Origin: Methylococcaceae bacterium
GTDB taxonomy: Bacteria; Pseudomonadota; Gammaproteobacteria; Methylococcales; Methylomonadaceae
Assembly (NCBI GenBank): GCA_021647145.1
Contig: JAKIVF010000038.1
Location: 1-27,545, forward strand
Length of the DNA stretch: 27,545 nt
Reading direction: 5' to 3'
The notes beneath the pieces are model-generated. The model had not been told where the DNA came from. It saw only the letters and a list, made by a program, of their open reading frames with translations, and did not search any database. The translations under genes were made by a program, and so were the position numbers. Below, in pieces: positions 1 through 7,110 of this stretch; the stretch's first letter is position 1, and each line of letters begins with the position of its first letter.

Positions 1-16
1 TCTAAATAGCATAGAG

Positions 17-100
17 CTATAGATTTTTCATTTTTTCTTTTAGTTCATCCAGCTTTTTGCTGTATTGTGTCAAATTTTCAGCGGGAATTGCTGAGATCAA
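17..100 (-). other. possible C-terminal remnant of an unidentified gene
   Basis: An open minus-strand frame runs from a TTG at about 100 to a TAG at 17-19. It ends in a lysine/glutamate-rich helix (KKLDELKEKMKNL), which looks like the C-terminus of a real protein. An in-frame stop lies just upstream of the TTG, so no full gene is present. It lies beyond the broken integrase on the same strand and may be another remnant of the same decayed element. No family is recognised and chance coding is possible. Confidence 0.2.
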
Positions 101-110
101 TATTATTTAT

Positions 111-140
111 TTGACAAGATATTGAGTTTTAAGTTATACA
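111..140 (+). promoter_or_regulatory. sigma70-like promoter candidate
   Basis: A perfect TTGACA -35 hexamer at 111-116 is followed, after 18 bp, by TATACA at 135-140 (4 of 6 matches to TATAAT). Transcription would start near 147 and meet the intrinsic terminator at 217-247 after only about 100 nt. No gene with a credible start follows on this strand. Confidence 0.4.
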
Positions 141-146
141 GGAGCA

Positions 147-247
147 TATCTTGGATAATTTTTTATAAATACAATTTGTCTTCATTAGATAAATATACTA
201 ACGATAATATTACACCAAAGCCCTGCCCTAATCGGCGGGGCTTTTTT
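147..247 (+). ncRNA. candidate short transcript between promoter and terminator
   Basis: The stretch is bounded by a good -35/-10 pair and a strong rho-independent terminator. It contains no convincing reading frame of its own. Its 3' part is antisense to the 3' end of the decayed integrase gene. It could be a small RNA, a truncated leader from a lost gene, or noise. The call rests only on the spacing of the two signals. Confidence 0.22.
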
Positions 248-570
248 CTTAACCCGCTGCGCTTTTCTAATGCCGTGTACCAGCTCCAAAGCATAAATCA
301 CATGATCGGGAATAGGAATAGCTCTAAATTTTGCCTTATGACGCTGTTTTAAGGTTTTAAAGATGATGGGTTTCTCGCTTAGATCAATATTTTCTGCTGT
401 CAGGGCTACGGCTTCCATTGGACGGCAGCCTGGCCTGTATAAGCGAGTACAAGATAAAAAGTTCTAAGCTCTCCCCTTTCCTGCGCCCCTGCGATTTTTA
501 AGAAGCGTTCGAGCTCTTCCTCGCTTAAATATTTGCGTTTTCCATCAATAGTAGAGAGTTCATTAGTCAT
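185..570 (-). pseudogene. tyrosine recombinase/phage integrase, frameshifted and truncated
   Basis: The minus strand starts at ATG 568-570 (MTNELSTIDGKRKYLSEEEL) and reads an integrase catalytic-domain beginning up to LRTFYLVLAYTG. The frame is then broken. The next frame resumes exactly at CRPMEAVALT, the conserved block holding the first catalytic arginine, and continues through KTLKQRHKAKFRAIPIP, the usual beta-hairpin with the catalytic lysine. The break is a tandem copy of a 5-bp unit (GCCTG at 428-432 and 433-437 on the + strand); removing one copy restores the frame. After about residue 115 the similarity ends and unrelated codons lead to a stop at 185, so the HxxR and tyrosine motifs are missing. 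It is a dead integrase, probably from a genomic island or transposon. Confidence 0.8.
217..247 (+). terminator. rho-independent terminator (+ strand)
   Basis: An 11-bp stem, AAAGCCCTGCC (217-227) with GGCGGGGCTTT (234-244) and a single T-G wobble, closes a 6-nt loop (CTAATC). It runs into a T-tract up to 247. On the other strand the hairpin is not followed by a T run, so it acts mainly in the + direction. Confidence 0.75.
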
Positions 571-619
571 CTCTTTACTTTATCAAGGTTTTTTAAATTT
601 CTCAATCGCTGGTTTTTTC

Positions 620-650
620 TTTACTTTAATATACAAAATGTATATACAAT
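620..650 (+). promoter_or_regulatory. promoter with palindromic operator ahead of a brnT remnant
   Basis: Overlapping dyads are present: ATATAC-N5-GTATAT at 629-645 and the self-palindrome TGTATATACA at 639-648. They include a TACAAT -10 candidate at 645-650 with a weak TTTACT -35 at 620-625. BrnTA-type toxin-antitoxin operons are autorepressed through inverted repeats in their promoter, and a BrnT start follows at 693, so this is probably that operator. It is now the nearest visible promoter to the glycosyltransferase gene at 778. Confidence 0.45.
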
Positions 651-692
651 AGAGGTGTAACTAATTATTTAGCCAAACTAAGGATAAGTGTT

Positions 693-770
693 TTGATTTT
701 TGAATGGGATGAAGAAAAAAATAAGAAAAATATTTATATTTATATTATGATTATTCATATTATTTTTTAG
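693..770 (+). pseudogene. BrnT-type toxin, N-terminal fragment
   Basis: From TTG 693 the frame reads (M)IFEWDEEKNKKNI, the characteristic N-terminus of BrnT RNase toxins, where a KHGVSF-like segment normally follows. AAGGA lies 8 nt upstream as a Shine-Dalgarno. After NI the sequence becomes an AT-rich run of Tyr, Ile and Phe codons and stops at 768-770. A full BrnT is about 90 residues, so roughly the last 75 are gone, and no brnA antitoxin follows. This is a deletion scar: the toxin's promoter and first codons survive and the glycosyltransferase start lies 7 nt after the stop. Confidence 0.6.
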
Positions 771-777
771 TATTAAT

Positions 778-2568
778 ATGCCAACTCTAGAAACAAGCAA
801 ATCTTTTGATACATTACCTATTCATTGTTTTCTAGAAAAAGAAAAGCATAATTTTTTACCAAAAGTTTGGCAATGTTTTTTTGACCAACAAACAGTATTG
901 TTAAACCAGACAGATACTAAGAGTTGTTTTTATCTGAGTTTTAGCAACCTTTCAAAAAAGACACCTGCTTCTGCTAACACTTTACTGGAAGAAATGACTT
1001 GGGTGCTTCTTTCTAATCCTAAATGTAATATAGTCATTTGGCCTTTATCCTCCATAGATAATACACAGCCCCTTTCTTTACTGACACTTAAAACTAAAAC
1101 ATGGGGTGTAATTAAAGAGCAAGGTTATATTTGTTTAAGTCGCTTTAAAGAATATGATTTAGTAAAACAAGGTATTCATACCGCTTTATGTTTCTCTCAT
1201 GCTTTGATAGCAACAGATAAAAATGTTGAACAAGCACTTTCTTTAGTAAGACGATTAAAAAATAAACTGACGCTGGAGCAAAAGTTATTTTTAATGCGTA
1301 AGATTTATGCCGTACGCGAATTGTTCTCTTTTTCTTATCAGGATAAAAATGAATACCTTGCCCATAAAAAAACGTGGGAACCTTTTTTTATAAGACCTGA
1401 ACTTGTATTAAACTCTAAGATTGTTCCTGCTAAAAATCGTATCCCGGTTCTAATTGCTACCCATTGGCTAGAATTAGGCGGTGCAGAAAAATTTGCTATT
1501 GATTTAATAAAAGCTTTACCAAAAGAACGCTATGCTGTTTATGTTACAACAGATGTTGCTTCGTTTAATTCATGGAGTTCAGAGATTACAGATGAAGTGG
1601 AGGCAATATTTCATTTGCCTGGTTTTTTAACACAGGAAATGATGGAGGTATTTTACGATTATTTAATACGTAGTCGTAAAATTCGTCTTATGCATATTCA
1701 TCATGCGATACAAGCTTATGAGTCATTATTTCATATTCGTAGGTTTCATCCTGAATTAAAAATTCTGGATTCATTACATATTATTGAATTACCACCCAAT
1801 GAAGGAGGGTATGTTGATTCATCCTCTCATTTCTTCGAATCTTTTATTAATCATCATCATGTTATTAGCCACTACCTGAGAAATTTTCTTGTTCAACGCT
1901 GGCGAGTTGATGAGGATAAAGTTTCAGTTATTTACTTAAATGTTGATAGTGAATATTTTAACCCGGAGCTTGTAAAAAAAGGTCAAATTAGACATATCTT
2001 AAAAATTGCTGATAATGCTTGTGTTGTAGGGTTTATTGGTCGGTTTAGTCAGCAGAAGCAACCTTTGGAATTTATTAAGGCGGCTCAATTACTTCAGCAA
2101 CGATGGGTAGAGGAAGGTCAAACAAATCCTTTAGTATTTTTAATGACAGGTAGCGGTCTATTAGAGTCTGAAATTAAACAGGCAATAAAAAAGACAACAG
2201 GCACTACGATTTTATTACATCCTCAAGTGCAAGATACACGCCTCGTGTACCAGGATTGTGATATTTTGATGATGCCATCTGAAAATGAGGGTTTGGCTCT
2301 TGTCAGTTATGAGGCGATGTCAATGCAAACTCCTATTTTTTTTACCGATGTTGCCGCTCAAAATGAATTGATGGAATCTGAGTTTTTGGTAGAAAATACT
2401 CAGCCTTTGGCTGAAAAATTTGCAAAAGCAGTTTGGCCTTATCTTATAGACTCAAAAAAACGGCAACAAGCAGGTGAAAAAATGAGAGCTTATATTCAGG
2501 GGCATCATGATCATAAACAAACTAATGCCGAGTTATTAGCACTTTATGATGCTTTACTTACCAAGTAA
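778..2568 (+). CDS. glycosyltransferase family 4 protein with an extra N-terminal region
   Basis: This protein of 596 residues transfers a sugar from an activated donor, probably onto a cell-surface glycan; donor and acceptor cannot be read from the sequence. The GT-B fold starts near residue 221 (RIPVLIATHWLELGGAEKFA, with the nucleotide-sugar GT4 signature GGAEKF). The C-terminal Rossmann half holds VVGFIGRFSQQKQP, an MTGSG loop and the E-x7-E donor-binding motif (E504 and E512 in NEGLALVSYEAMS). Residues 1-220 do not match a family I know; they may be a degenerate glycosyltransferase or an accessory domain. No good ribosome-binding site precedes the ATG, and the upstream sequence is a deletion scar, so the original upstream context may be lost. 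The stop overlaps the start of the next gene (TAATG). Confidence 0.85.
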   Translation: MPTLETSKSFDTLPIHCFLEKEKHNFLPKVWQCFFDQQTVLLNQTDTKSCFYLSFSNLSKKTPASANTLLEEMTWVLLSNPKCNIVIWPLSSIDNTQPLSLLTLKTKTWGVIKEQGYICLSRFKEYDLVKQGIHTALCFSHALIATDKNVEQALSLVRRLKNKLTLEQKLFLMRKIYAVRELFSFSYQDKNEYLAHKKTWEPFFIRPELVLNSKIVPAKNRIPVLIATHWLELGGAEKFAIDLIKALPKERYAVYVTTDVASFNSWSSEITDEVEAIFHLPGFLTQEMMEVFYDYLIRSRKIRLMHIHHAIQAYESLFHIRRFHPELKILDSLHIIELPPNEGGYVDSSSHFFESFINHHHVISHYLRNFLVQRWRVDEDKVSVIYLNVDSEYFNPELVKKGQIRHILKIADNACVVGFIGRFSQQKQPLEFIKAAQLLQQRWVEEGQTNPLVFLMTGSGLLESEIKQAIKKTTGTTILLHPQVQDTRLVYQDCDILMMPSENEGLALVSYEAMSMQTPIFFTDVAAQNELMESEFLVENTQPLAEKFAKAVWPYLIDSKKRQQAGEKMRAYIQGHHDHKQTNAELLALYDALLTK

Positions 2569-4286
2569 TGAATTTTCTTCGTAAGGTATTTTTACGTTTT
2601 AGCGACCCTATATTAAAACAATGTTTTTGGGTACGTTTTTATAATCAAAACAGTCATAAATCATCTAGCCCAAAGTGGTTAAACCACTTGATGTATTGTG
2701 ATTGCGAACATGAAGTATTTCGTTATCGAAGTGCAGAACAAGTTTACTCTTCTTATCTTTTTCAACACAGTTTTTTAAGTTGTATTGAAAAACGGCAACG
2801 GCAACGGTCAGTAAAACATTGGAAATATAAACCGCTAATTAGCATTCAACTTTCTGTTTATAAAGTAAATATAGACCAACTAAAGGCCTGTTTAGATTCT
2901 GTAGCAAGGCAGCTTTATCCCTATTGGCAGCTTTGTATTGTTGAGGATGGCAGTGGTGTTTCGGAAATTAAGAAAACCTTGGCAGATTTTAAAAACCAGT
3001 TTCCTGATAAAGTAAAATTAGTTTTCCGTGAAGATAACCGTGGAATTACTGTTTCTAGCCAGGAGGCAACAGCATTAACCGAAGGGGAATATATCGCATT
3101 GCTAGATCATGATGATTACCTAGCACCAGAAGCGCTGTATGAAGTGGTTAAGTTAATTAACCAGTATCCGGAAACTGACTGGGTTTATTCTGATAATGAT
3201 CAAATTGATAGTCATGGTTTGCGTTGTTGTCATCATGCTAAACCCGCCTGGTCTCCAGAGTTATTGATGACTTATAATTATGTGTTGCATCTGTCGGTTA
3301 TTCGACGGGCGACAATGCTTCAAGCAGGCGGTTTTAGAATAGGGTTTGAAGGCTCTCAAGACTATGACTTATATTTACGATTATCTGAACTTAGCGATAA
3401 AATTAGATATATTCCAAGAGTCTTATATTCATGGAGACAGTCTGAAAACTCAGTGTCGCTAAACCCAGAAAATAAAAGTTATGCCTTTGATGCAGCTTTA
3501 CGTGCTTTAAATTCAGCCATAGAAAGGCGAGGGGAGGTTGGTCAAGCCTTTTATCCAGAACACTCCTGGTTAGGTAGTTATCAAATCAACCGACAATTTG
3601 AAAATAAGCCTGAAATTGATGTGATTCATTTAACGGTTGAGTCCTCAAGTTTAAAAGAAGTAGCCCAACAAACCGGTGTTGCAATTAAGTCTCAAGTGTC
3701 ATTAGTAACGAACCAGTCTATGGGGGAAGCACTTTATTCACTCATTAATAAATGTAAGTCTCCCTATATATTATTATTTACACCTGAAATAAAATTTAAA
3801 AGTAATAAGCTATTATTAAAAATGGCTGCTCAGTTAATCCCTGATAAGGTTGTCGCTTGTACAGTAAAAATTGTCAATAATAATGGACTAGTTGATCATT
3901 GTGGATTAGCTTATCAGCAAGGTTGTTTTCGGTATCCTTTAAGGGGTTGGGATATGAATATGGATGGCATTGGTGCTTATGGTGCTTTACCTAGAAATGT
4001 TTCCTTACTTTCTCCTCTAATCAGTTTGTATAAGATGAAAGAAATCCAGAGGCTGGCTGAACGATTAGTTGATTTTCAGACTTTTACCGCTTGGTCTACA
4101 GCGCTTTGCCTAGAGATACAAGCATGTAAGCTTAGGATAACTGTTGATGGTGGGGTGGCGGTAAATTATCTACATGATTCACCGTACAAATTAGTTTTGT
4201 CTAATGAAGATATAGTTTTATTACAAAAAAAATATTCTGTTTTTTTTAAGAGTAATGACCCACTCTATCATTATCAGATGAATTAA
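2568..4286 (+). CDS. glycosyltransferase family 2 protein, two GT2-like halves, second degenerate
   Basis: This protein of 572 residues belongs to the large O-antigen/rhamnan-type GT2 group. The first GT-A domain (about residues 88-330) is complete: PLISIQLSVY, VEDGSG (acidic donor site, residues 125-130), LDHDD (DxD-like metal site, 179-183), GSQDYD (262-267) and the YSWRQSENSVS block. Residues 350-572 align by eye with only the later part of a second such domain: VNNNGLVDHCGLAY resembles the usual YPDG-x-HAG block, RNVS is present, and the end resembles the DPYY terminus. The nucleotide-binding beginning is not recognisable and the normal acidic 'DxDLCLRL' motif is altered (DFQTFTAWSTALCL). 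The second half is therefore probably non-catalytic. No transmembrane segment or signal peptide is visible, so it acts on the cytoplasmic side. It is translationally coupled to the GT4 gene. Confidence 0.88.
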   Translation: MNFLRKVFLRFSDPILKQCFWVRFYNQNSHKSSSPKWLNHLMYCDCEHEVFRYRSAEQVYSSYLFQHSFLSCIEKRQRQRSVKHWKYKPLISIQLSVYKVNIDQLKACLDSVARQLYPYWQLCIVEDGSGVSEIKKTLADFKNQFPDKVKLVFREDNRGITVSSQEATALTEGEYIALLDHDDYLAPEALYEVVKLINQYPETDWVYSDNDQIDSHGLRCCHHAKPAWSPELLMTYNYVLHLSVIRRATMLQAGGFRIGFEGSQDYDLYLRLSELSDKIRYIPRVLYSWRQSENSVSLNPENKSYAFDAALRALNSAIERRGEVGQAFYPEHSWLGSYQINRQFENKPEIDVIHLTVESSSLKEVAQQTGVAIKSQVSLVTNQSMGEALYSLINKCKSPYILLFTPEIKFKSNKLLLKMAAQLIPDKVVACTVKIVNNNGLVDHCGLAYQQGCFRYPLRGWDMNMDGIGAYGALPRNVSLLSPLISLYKMKEIQRLAERLVDFQTFTAWSTALCLEIQACKLRITVDGGVAVNYLHDSPYKLVLSNEDIVLLQKKYSVFFKSNDPLYHYQMN

Positions 4287-4300
4287 TGAGTATGAATTGA

Positions 4301-4822
4301 ATGAATACCTTTGTTAATGCGATCAGTTTTAGTAAAGTCATTAATGCTGGAGAAATTGCAACGGTAGTGACTTTAGCTGACGAAATATGGAATGCCCACT
4401 ATGTTCCTATCATTGGGCAGAGCCAAGTTAAATATATGCTAAGAACGTTTCAAAGCAAGGAGGCAATTAATAAGCAGATTAATGAAAGTTTTACCTATTT
4501 TATTGTTAATAAGGATAACTTTCCAGTTGCTTACTTTGCTATTACAGAATTAGATGACTCAAAAAAAGTTCAAATAAGCAAGATTTATGTGAAGCAATCT
4601 GCTCAGAAAAAAGGAATAGGTTTGAGCATTATCAAATTTATCGAAACTTATTGTTTAAGACTAGGCGCTGCTGAAATATGGTTAACAGTAAACATAAATA
4701 ATAAACAGGCTATCAAATTTTATCAAAAAGTAGGGTTTAAAAAAATGCATTGTTTGGTGCAAGATATTGGTAATGGTTTTGTGATGGATGATTATCTAAT
4801 GAGCAAGAGTTCACTTCACTAA
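4301..4822 (+). CDS. GNAT-family N-acetyltransferase
   Basis: This protein of 173 residues transfers an acetyl group from acetyl-CoA to an amine; the substrate is unknown. Visible GNAT features are the beta-4 strand VQISKIYVKQSAQ, the acetyl-CoA pyrophosphate loop QKKGIG (Q/R-x-x-G-x-G), and the late motif NNKQAIKFYQKVGFKK with its typical Asn and Tyr. The length is normal for a single GNAT domain. It starts 14 nt after the GT2 gene with no strong Shine-Dalgarno, so it may be coupled to it. A role in acetylating a sugar amine is possible from context only; a protein or small-molecule acetylase is equally possible. Its stop codon shares 3 bases with the stop of the convergent cpdA. Confidence 0.88.
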   Translation: MNTFVNAISFSKVINAGEIATVVTLADEIWNAHYVPIIGQSQVKYMLRTFQSKEAINKQINESFTYFIVNKDNFPVAYFAITELDDSKKVQISKIYVKQSAQKKGIGLSIIKFIETYCLRLGAAEIWLTVNINNKQAIKFYQKVGFKKMHCLVQDIGNGFVMDDYLMSKSSLH

Positions 4823-4830
4823 GAGTGAAG
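4814..4830. terminator. small hairpin over two convergent stop codons
   Basis: CTTCACT (4814-4820) and AGTGAAG (4824-4830) form a perfect 7-bp stem with a 3-nt loop. It lies over the stops of the GNAT gene (4820-4822) and cpdA (4819-4821). No T-tract follows on either strand, so termination would be weak; it may merely limit read-through between convergent genes. Confidence 0.3.
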
Positions 4831-5577
4831 GCGATATATATTTGATTTTATTTCGCCTGTAGAATAAAGTAGCAAAACTCTATAACCTGGTTTTTTATCA
4901 TCCAAGGCATACTCAGTACTATTTGGCTTAAACTGAAAGCATGTTGATGGCATACCTAATATTAATTTGTCATCTTTTATGATTTCCTGTTTTTGGTGTA
5001 TATGACCACAAGTTATTGCTTTTACTTGCGTGTGTTGTTTAAGTAATGAGAAAAATTCATCACTATTTTCTATTATCATGGTATCTAACCAACGACTTTT
5101 TGTTGGTAGAGAGTTGTGATGAACAGCAATTATTGTATTCATCAAAGGGTATTTATTTAATGAGTCGTCTAAAAAAATGAGTTCATTCGAATCTAAAAAG
5201 CCGCCCTGTGTTCCTACCTTTTTACTATTAAGACATATAATTAACCAATCTTTAAATCGAACGAGTTTGTCACAATTAACCTGTTCAGATTGTATAAATT
5301 GTTGCATTAACGAAAAATCATCATGGTTTCCAGGTAAGCATACGGCTTTAGTTTGATATTTTTTTAGCTCTTGGTGTATTCGTTGATAGTTAAATTGGCA
5401 AGGGTCTTGAGCTAAGTCACCAGTAACTAAAATAAGATCAAATTTTTTGTGCTTGGAAAATGCATATTCAAGTACCTTGCAGAAAGATAGCTCTGTATCA
5501 ATATTACACATTTTATCGCCTGATTTAGTCAGCAGGTGTAAATCAGAAATTTGTAAAATAGATATAGCTTGTTCCAT
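4819..5577 (-). CDS. cpdA: 3',5'-cyclic AMP phosphodiesterase (CpdA-type metallophosphoesterase)
   Basis: It hydrolyses cAMP to AMP in the cytoplasm and so damps CRP-type signalling. All five metallophosphoesterase motifs are present: D12-x-H14 (SDLHL), G53-D54 (VTGDLAQD), G83-N84-H85-D86 (PGNHDD), the VHHN histidines (153-154) and G191-H192-x-H194. The 252-residue length is slightly short of the roughly 275 of the E. coli enzyme. It begins 2 nt after the argA stop, so it is the last gene of an argA-cpdA transcript. In many gammaproteobacteria cpdA sits elsewhere, near parE or nudF, so the argA linkage is less usual. Family members also cleave other phosphodiesters; cAMP specificity is inferred from the family. 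Confidence 0.85.
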   Translation of the reverse strand: MEQAISILQISDLHLLTKSGDKMCNIDTELSFCKVLEYAFSKHKKFDLILVTGDLAQDPCQFNYQRIHQELKKYQTKAVCLPGNHDDFSLMQQFIQSEQVNCDKLVRFKDWLIICLNSKKVGTQGGFLDSNELIFLDDSLNKYPLMNTIIAVHHNSLPTKSRWLDTMIIENSDEFFSLLKQHTQVKAITCGHIHQKQEIIKDDKLILGMPSTCFQFKPNSTEYALDDKKPGYRVLLLYSTGEIKSNIYRLHS

Positions 5578-5579
5578 AT

Positions 5580-6887
5580 TTATATAGCTTTATATAGCAC
5601 TTTAGAATTTCTTTTGTAATTATAAAACTCTTTTCGTTGCTTGGGTAGTCTGTCGATTTCAGTTGGTTTAAATCCGCGTTCAATAAACCAATGCATGGTT
5701 TGAGTTGATAAAATAAATAGTTTAGTTAGTTGTTGTGCTTTAGCTTTTCGAATAACATGTTCTAGTAAGTTGCTCCCACGAATTGATTTTTGATAATCCG
5801 TATGTACTGCAAGACATGCAATTTCAGCGGACTGTTTATCATCTAAAATATGGAGTGCGGTACAGGCTATAATTAGTCCGTCACGCTCTATGACAATATA
5901 GTCATTAATCTCCATTTCCAGTTTTTCTCGAGAACGTTTAACTAAAAGTCCTTGATCTTCCAATGGTTTAATTAATTCTAGAATACCTGAAATATCATTT
6001 AAACAAGCAGCCCGGATTTCTTCATAGTTATTAGAACTGATCAGTGTACCTGAGCCATCTCGGGTGAACAATTCAAGCAATAAGGCGCCATCAATATGAC
6101 GATTGATTAAATGAACTCGTTTTACACCTTGTTGGCAACTTTGAATAGCAGCATCTAATGAATAAAATAGAGAGTCTGGGATTGTTTTATCCTGTTGCAA
6201 AAATAATTCAGCTTCTTTGATCGTCATTTGCGGGATTAATTTCTGATTTAATAAGCAGCTTTGCTCGGTAAACTGTATCAGTTTTTCTGCTTTTAAAGAA
6301 ATGGCAACTTCTTTTGCAACTTGTTCTGCTGTTAAGTTAAAAATCTCTCCAGTCGGAGAATAGCCTAGAGGGGAAATTAATACGACATTCTCATGATCTA
6401 ATTGTTGTTGAATATTATCATATTCAATACGTCGAACCTTCCCTGTATGTAGATAATCAACACCTTCTATAATGCCTAATGGCTTTGCAATAACAAAATT
6501 TCCTGAGGCTACTTTTATTTTGGCACCTGCCATGGGTGAATTTGCGAGTCCCATAGATAATAAGGCTTCAATTTCTACGCGAACCAGACCCGCGGCCTCT
6601 TTGACACATTCAAGTGCTGTATCATCCGTAATTCTTAAGTTTTGGTGAAACTTAAAACTTAAACTTCGCTGTTTTAATCGTTGATCTATTTGTGGACGCA
6701 TGCCATGGACTAGAACTAAGCGAATACCTAAGCTTTTTAAAAGTGCAAAATCATGGATTAGGTTATCACAATTATCCATAATCATTTCACCATTAAAGTA
6801 AATGACGAATGTTTTATTTCGATGGGCGTGAATGTAGGGCGAGGAGTCTCTAAACCAGTTGACGAAATCGGTAGATGTGATTGACAT
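5580..6887 (-). CDS. argA: amino-acid N-acetyltransferase (N-acetylglutamate synthase)
   Basis: It catalyses the first step of arginine synthesis, acetyl-CoA plus glutamate to N-acetylglutamate. Its 435 residues match the classical ArgA (443 in E. coli). An N-terminal amino-acid-kinase-like domain (about 20-285) holds VLVHGMRPQIDQRL, the AGLVRVEIEALL segment and NLTAEQVAKEVA; in this family it carries the allosteric arginine site. A C-terminal GNAT domain (about 290-435) holds IACLAVHTDY, the acetyl-CoA loop region SIRGSNLLEHV and FIERGFKP. The gene reads away from ilvD, with a 162-bp palindromic repeat between its ATG and the ilvD stop; no strong Shine-Dalgarno precedes the ATG. cpdA follows after 2 nt. 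Confidence 0.95.
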   Translation of the reverse strand: MSITSTDFVNWFRDSSPYIHAHRNKTFVIYFNGEMIMDNCDNLIHDFALLKSLGIRLVLVHGMRPQIDQRLKQRSLSFKFHQNLRITDDTALECVKEAAGLVRVEIEALLSMGLANSPMAGAKIKVASGNFVIAKPLGIIEGVDYLHTGKVRRIEYDNIQQQLDHENVVLISPLGYSPTGEIFNLTAEQVAKEVAISLKAEKLIQFTEQSCLLNQKLIPQMTIKEAELFLQQDKTIPDSLFYSLDAAIQSCQQGVKRVHLINRHIDGALLLELFTRDGSGTLISSNNYEEIRAACLNDISGILELIKPLEDQGLLVKRSREKLEMEINDYIVIERDGLIIACTALHILDDKQSAEIACLAVHTDYQKSIRGSNLLEHVIRKAKAQQLTKLFILSTQTMHWFIERGFKPTEIDRLPKQRKEFYNYKRNSKVLYKAI

Positions 6888-6920
6888 GTAATTATTTAGA
6901 AAAAGGTCAGTTAGAGTATG

Positions 6921-7082
6921 TAAGTACCTCAGTAAATTATTTTAACGGTTTACCTGCCTTTTTTATCCTTTTCTTCGTTGTAAAAATAGTGCGTAGCTTG
7001 GCTATGCACCTATTTCTACGCCTTGAATGGATAATAAATTCTGCGTAAAATCGTTAAAAAAAAATTTTACTGGGGTACTTTA
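6921..7082. repeat. 162-bp imperfect palindrome, MITE-like
   Basis: The whole interval folds back on itself around 7001. The outer arms, AAGTACCTCAGTAAA (from 6922) and TTTTACTGGGGTACTT (ending 7080), are near-perfect inverted repeats and continue inward as TTTAACG / CGTTAAA. The inner arms GTAAAAATAGTGCGTAGC and GCTATGCACCTATTTCTAC close the centre. It has no coding capacity and lies between ilvD and argA. The terminal repeats, small size and a related single end at 13879-13902 suit a non-autonomous MITE or a large REP-type element. As RNA it would form a long hairpin that could separate ilvD and argA expression. Confidence 0.7.
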
Positions 7083-7110
7083 GATCAATAACTATACTTG
7101 ACCCTATATT

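Noticed and set aside
122..352. 76-codon + strand frame
   Set aside because: It runs through the terminator at 217-247 and across the integrase remnant on the other strand. The translation resembles nothing.
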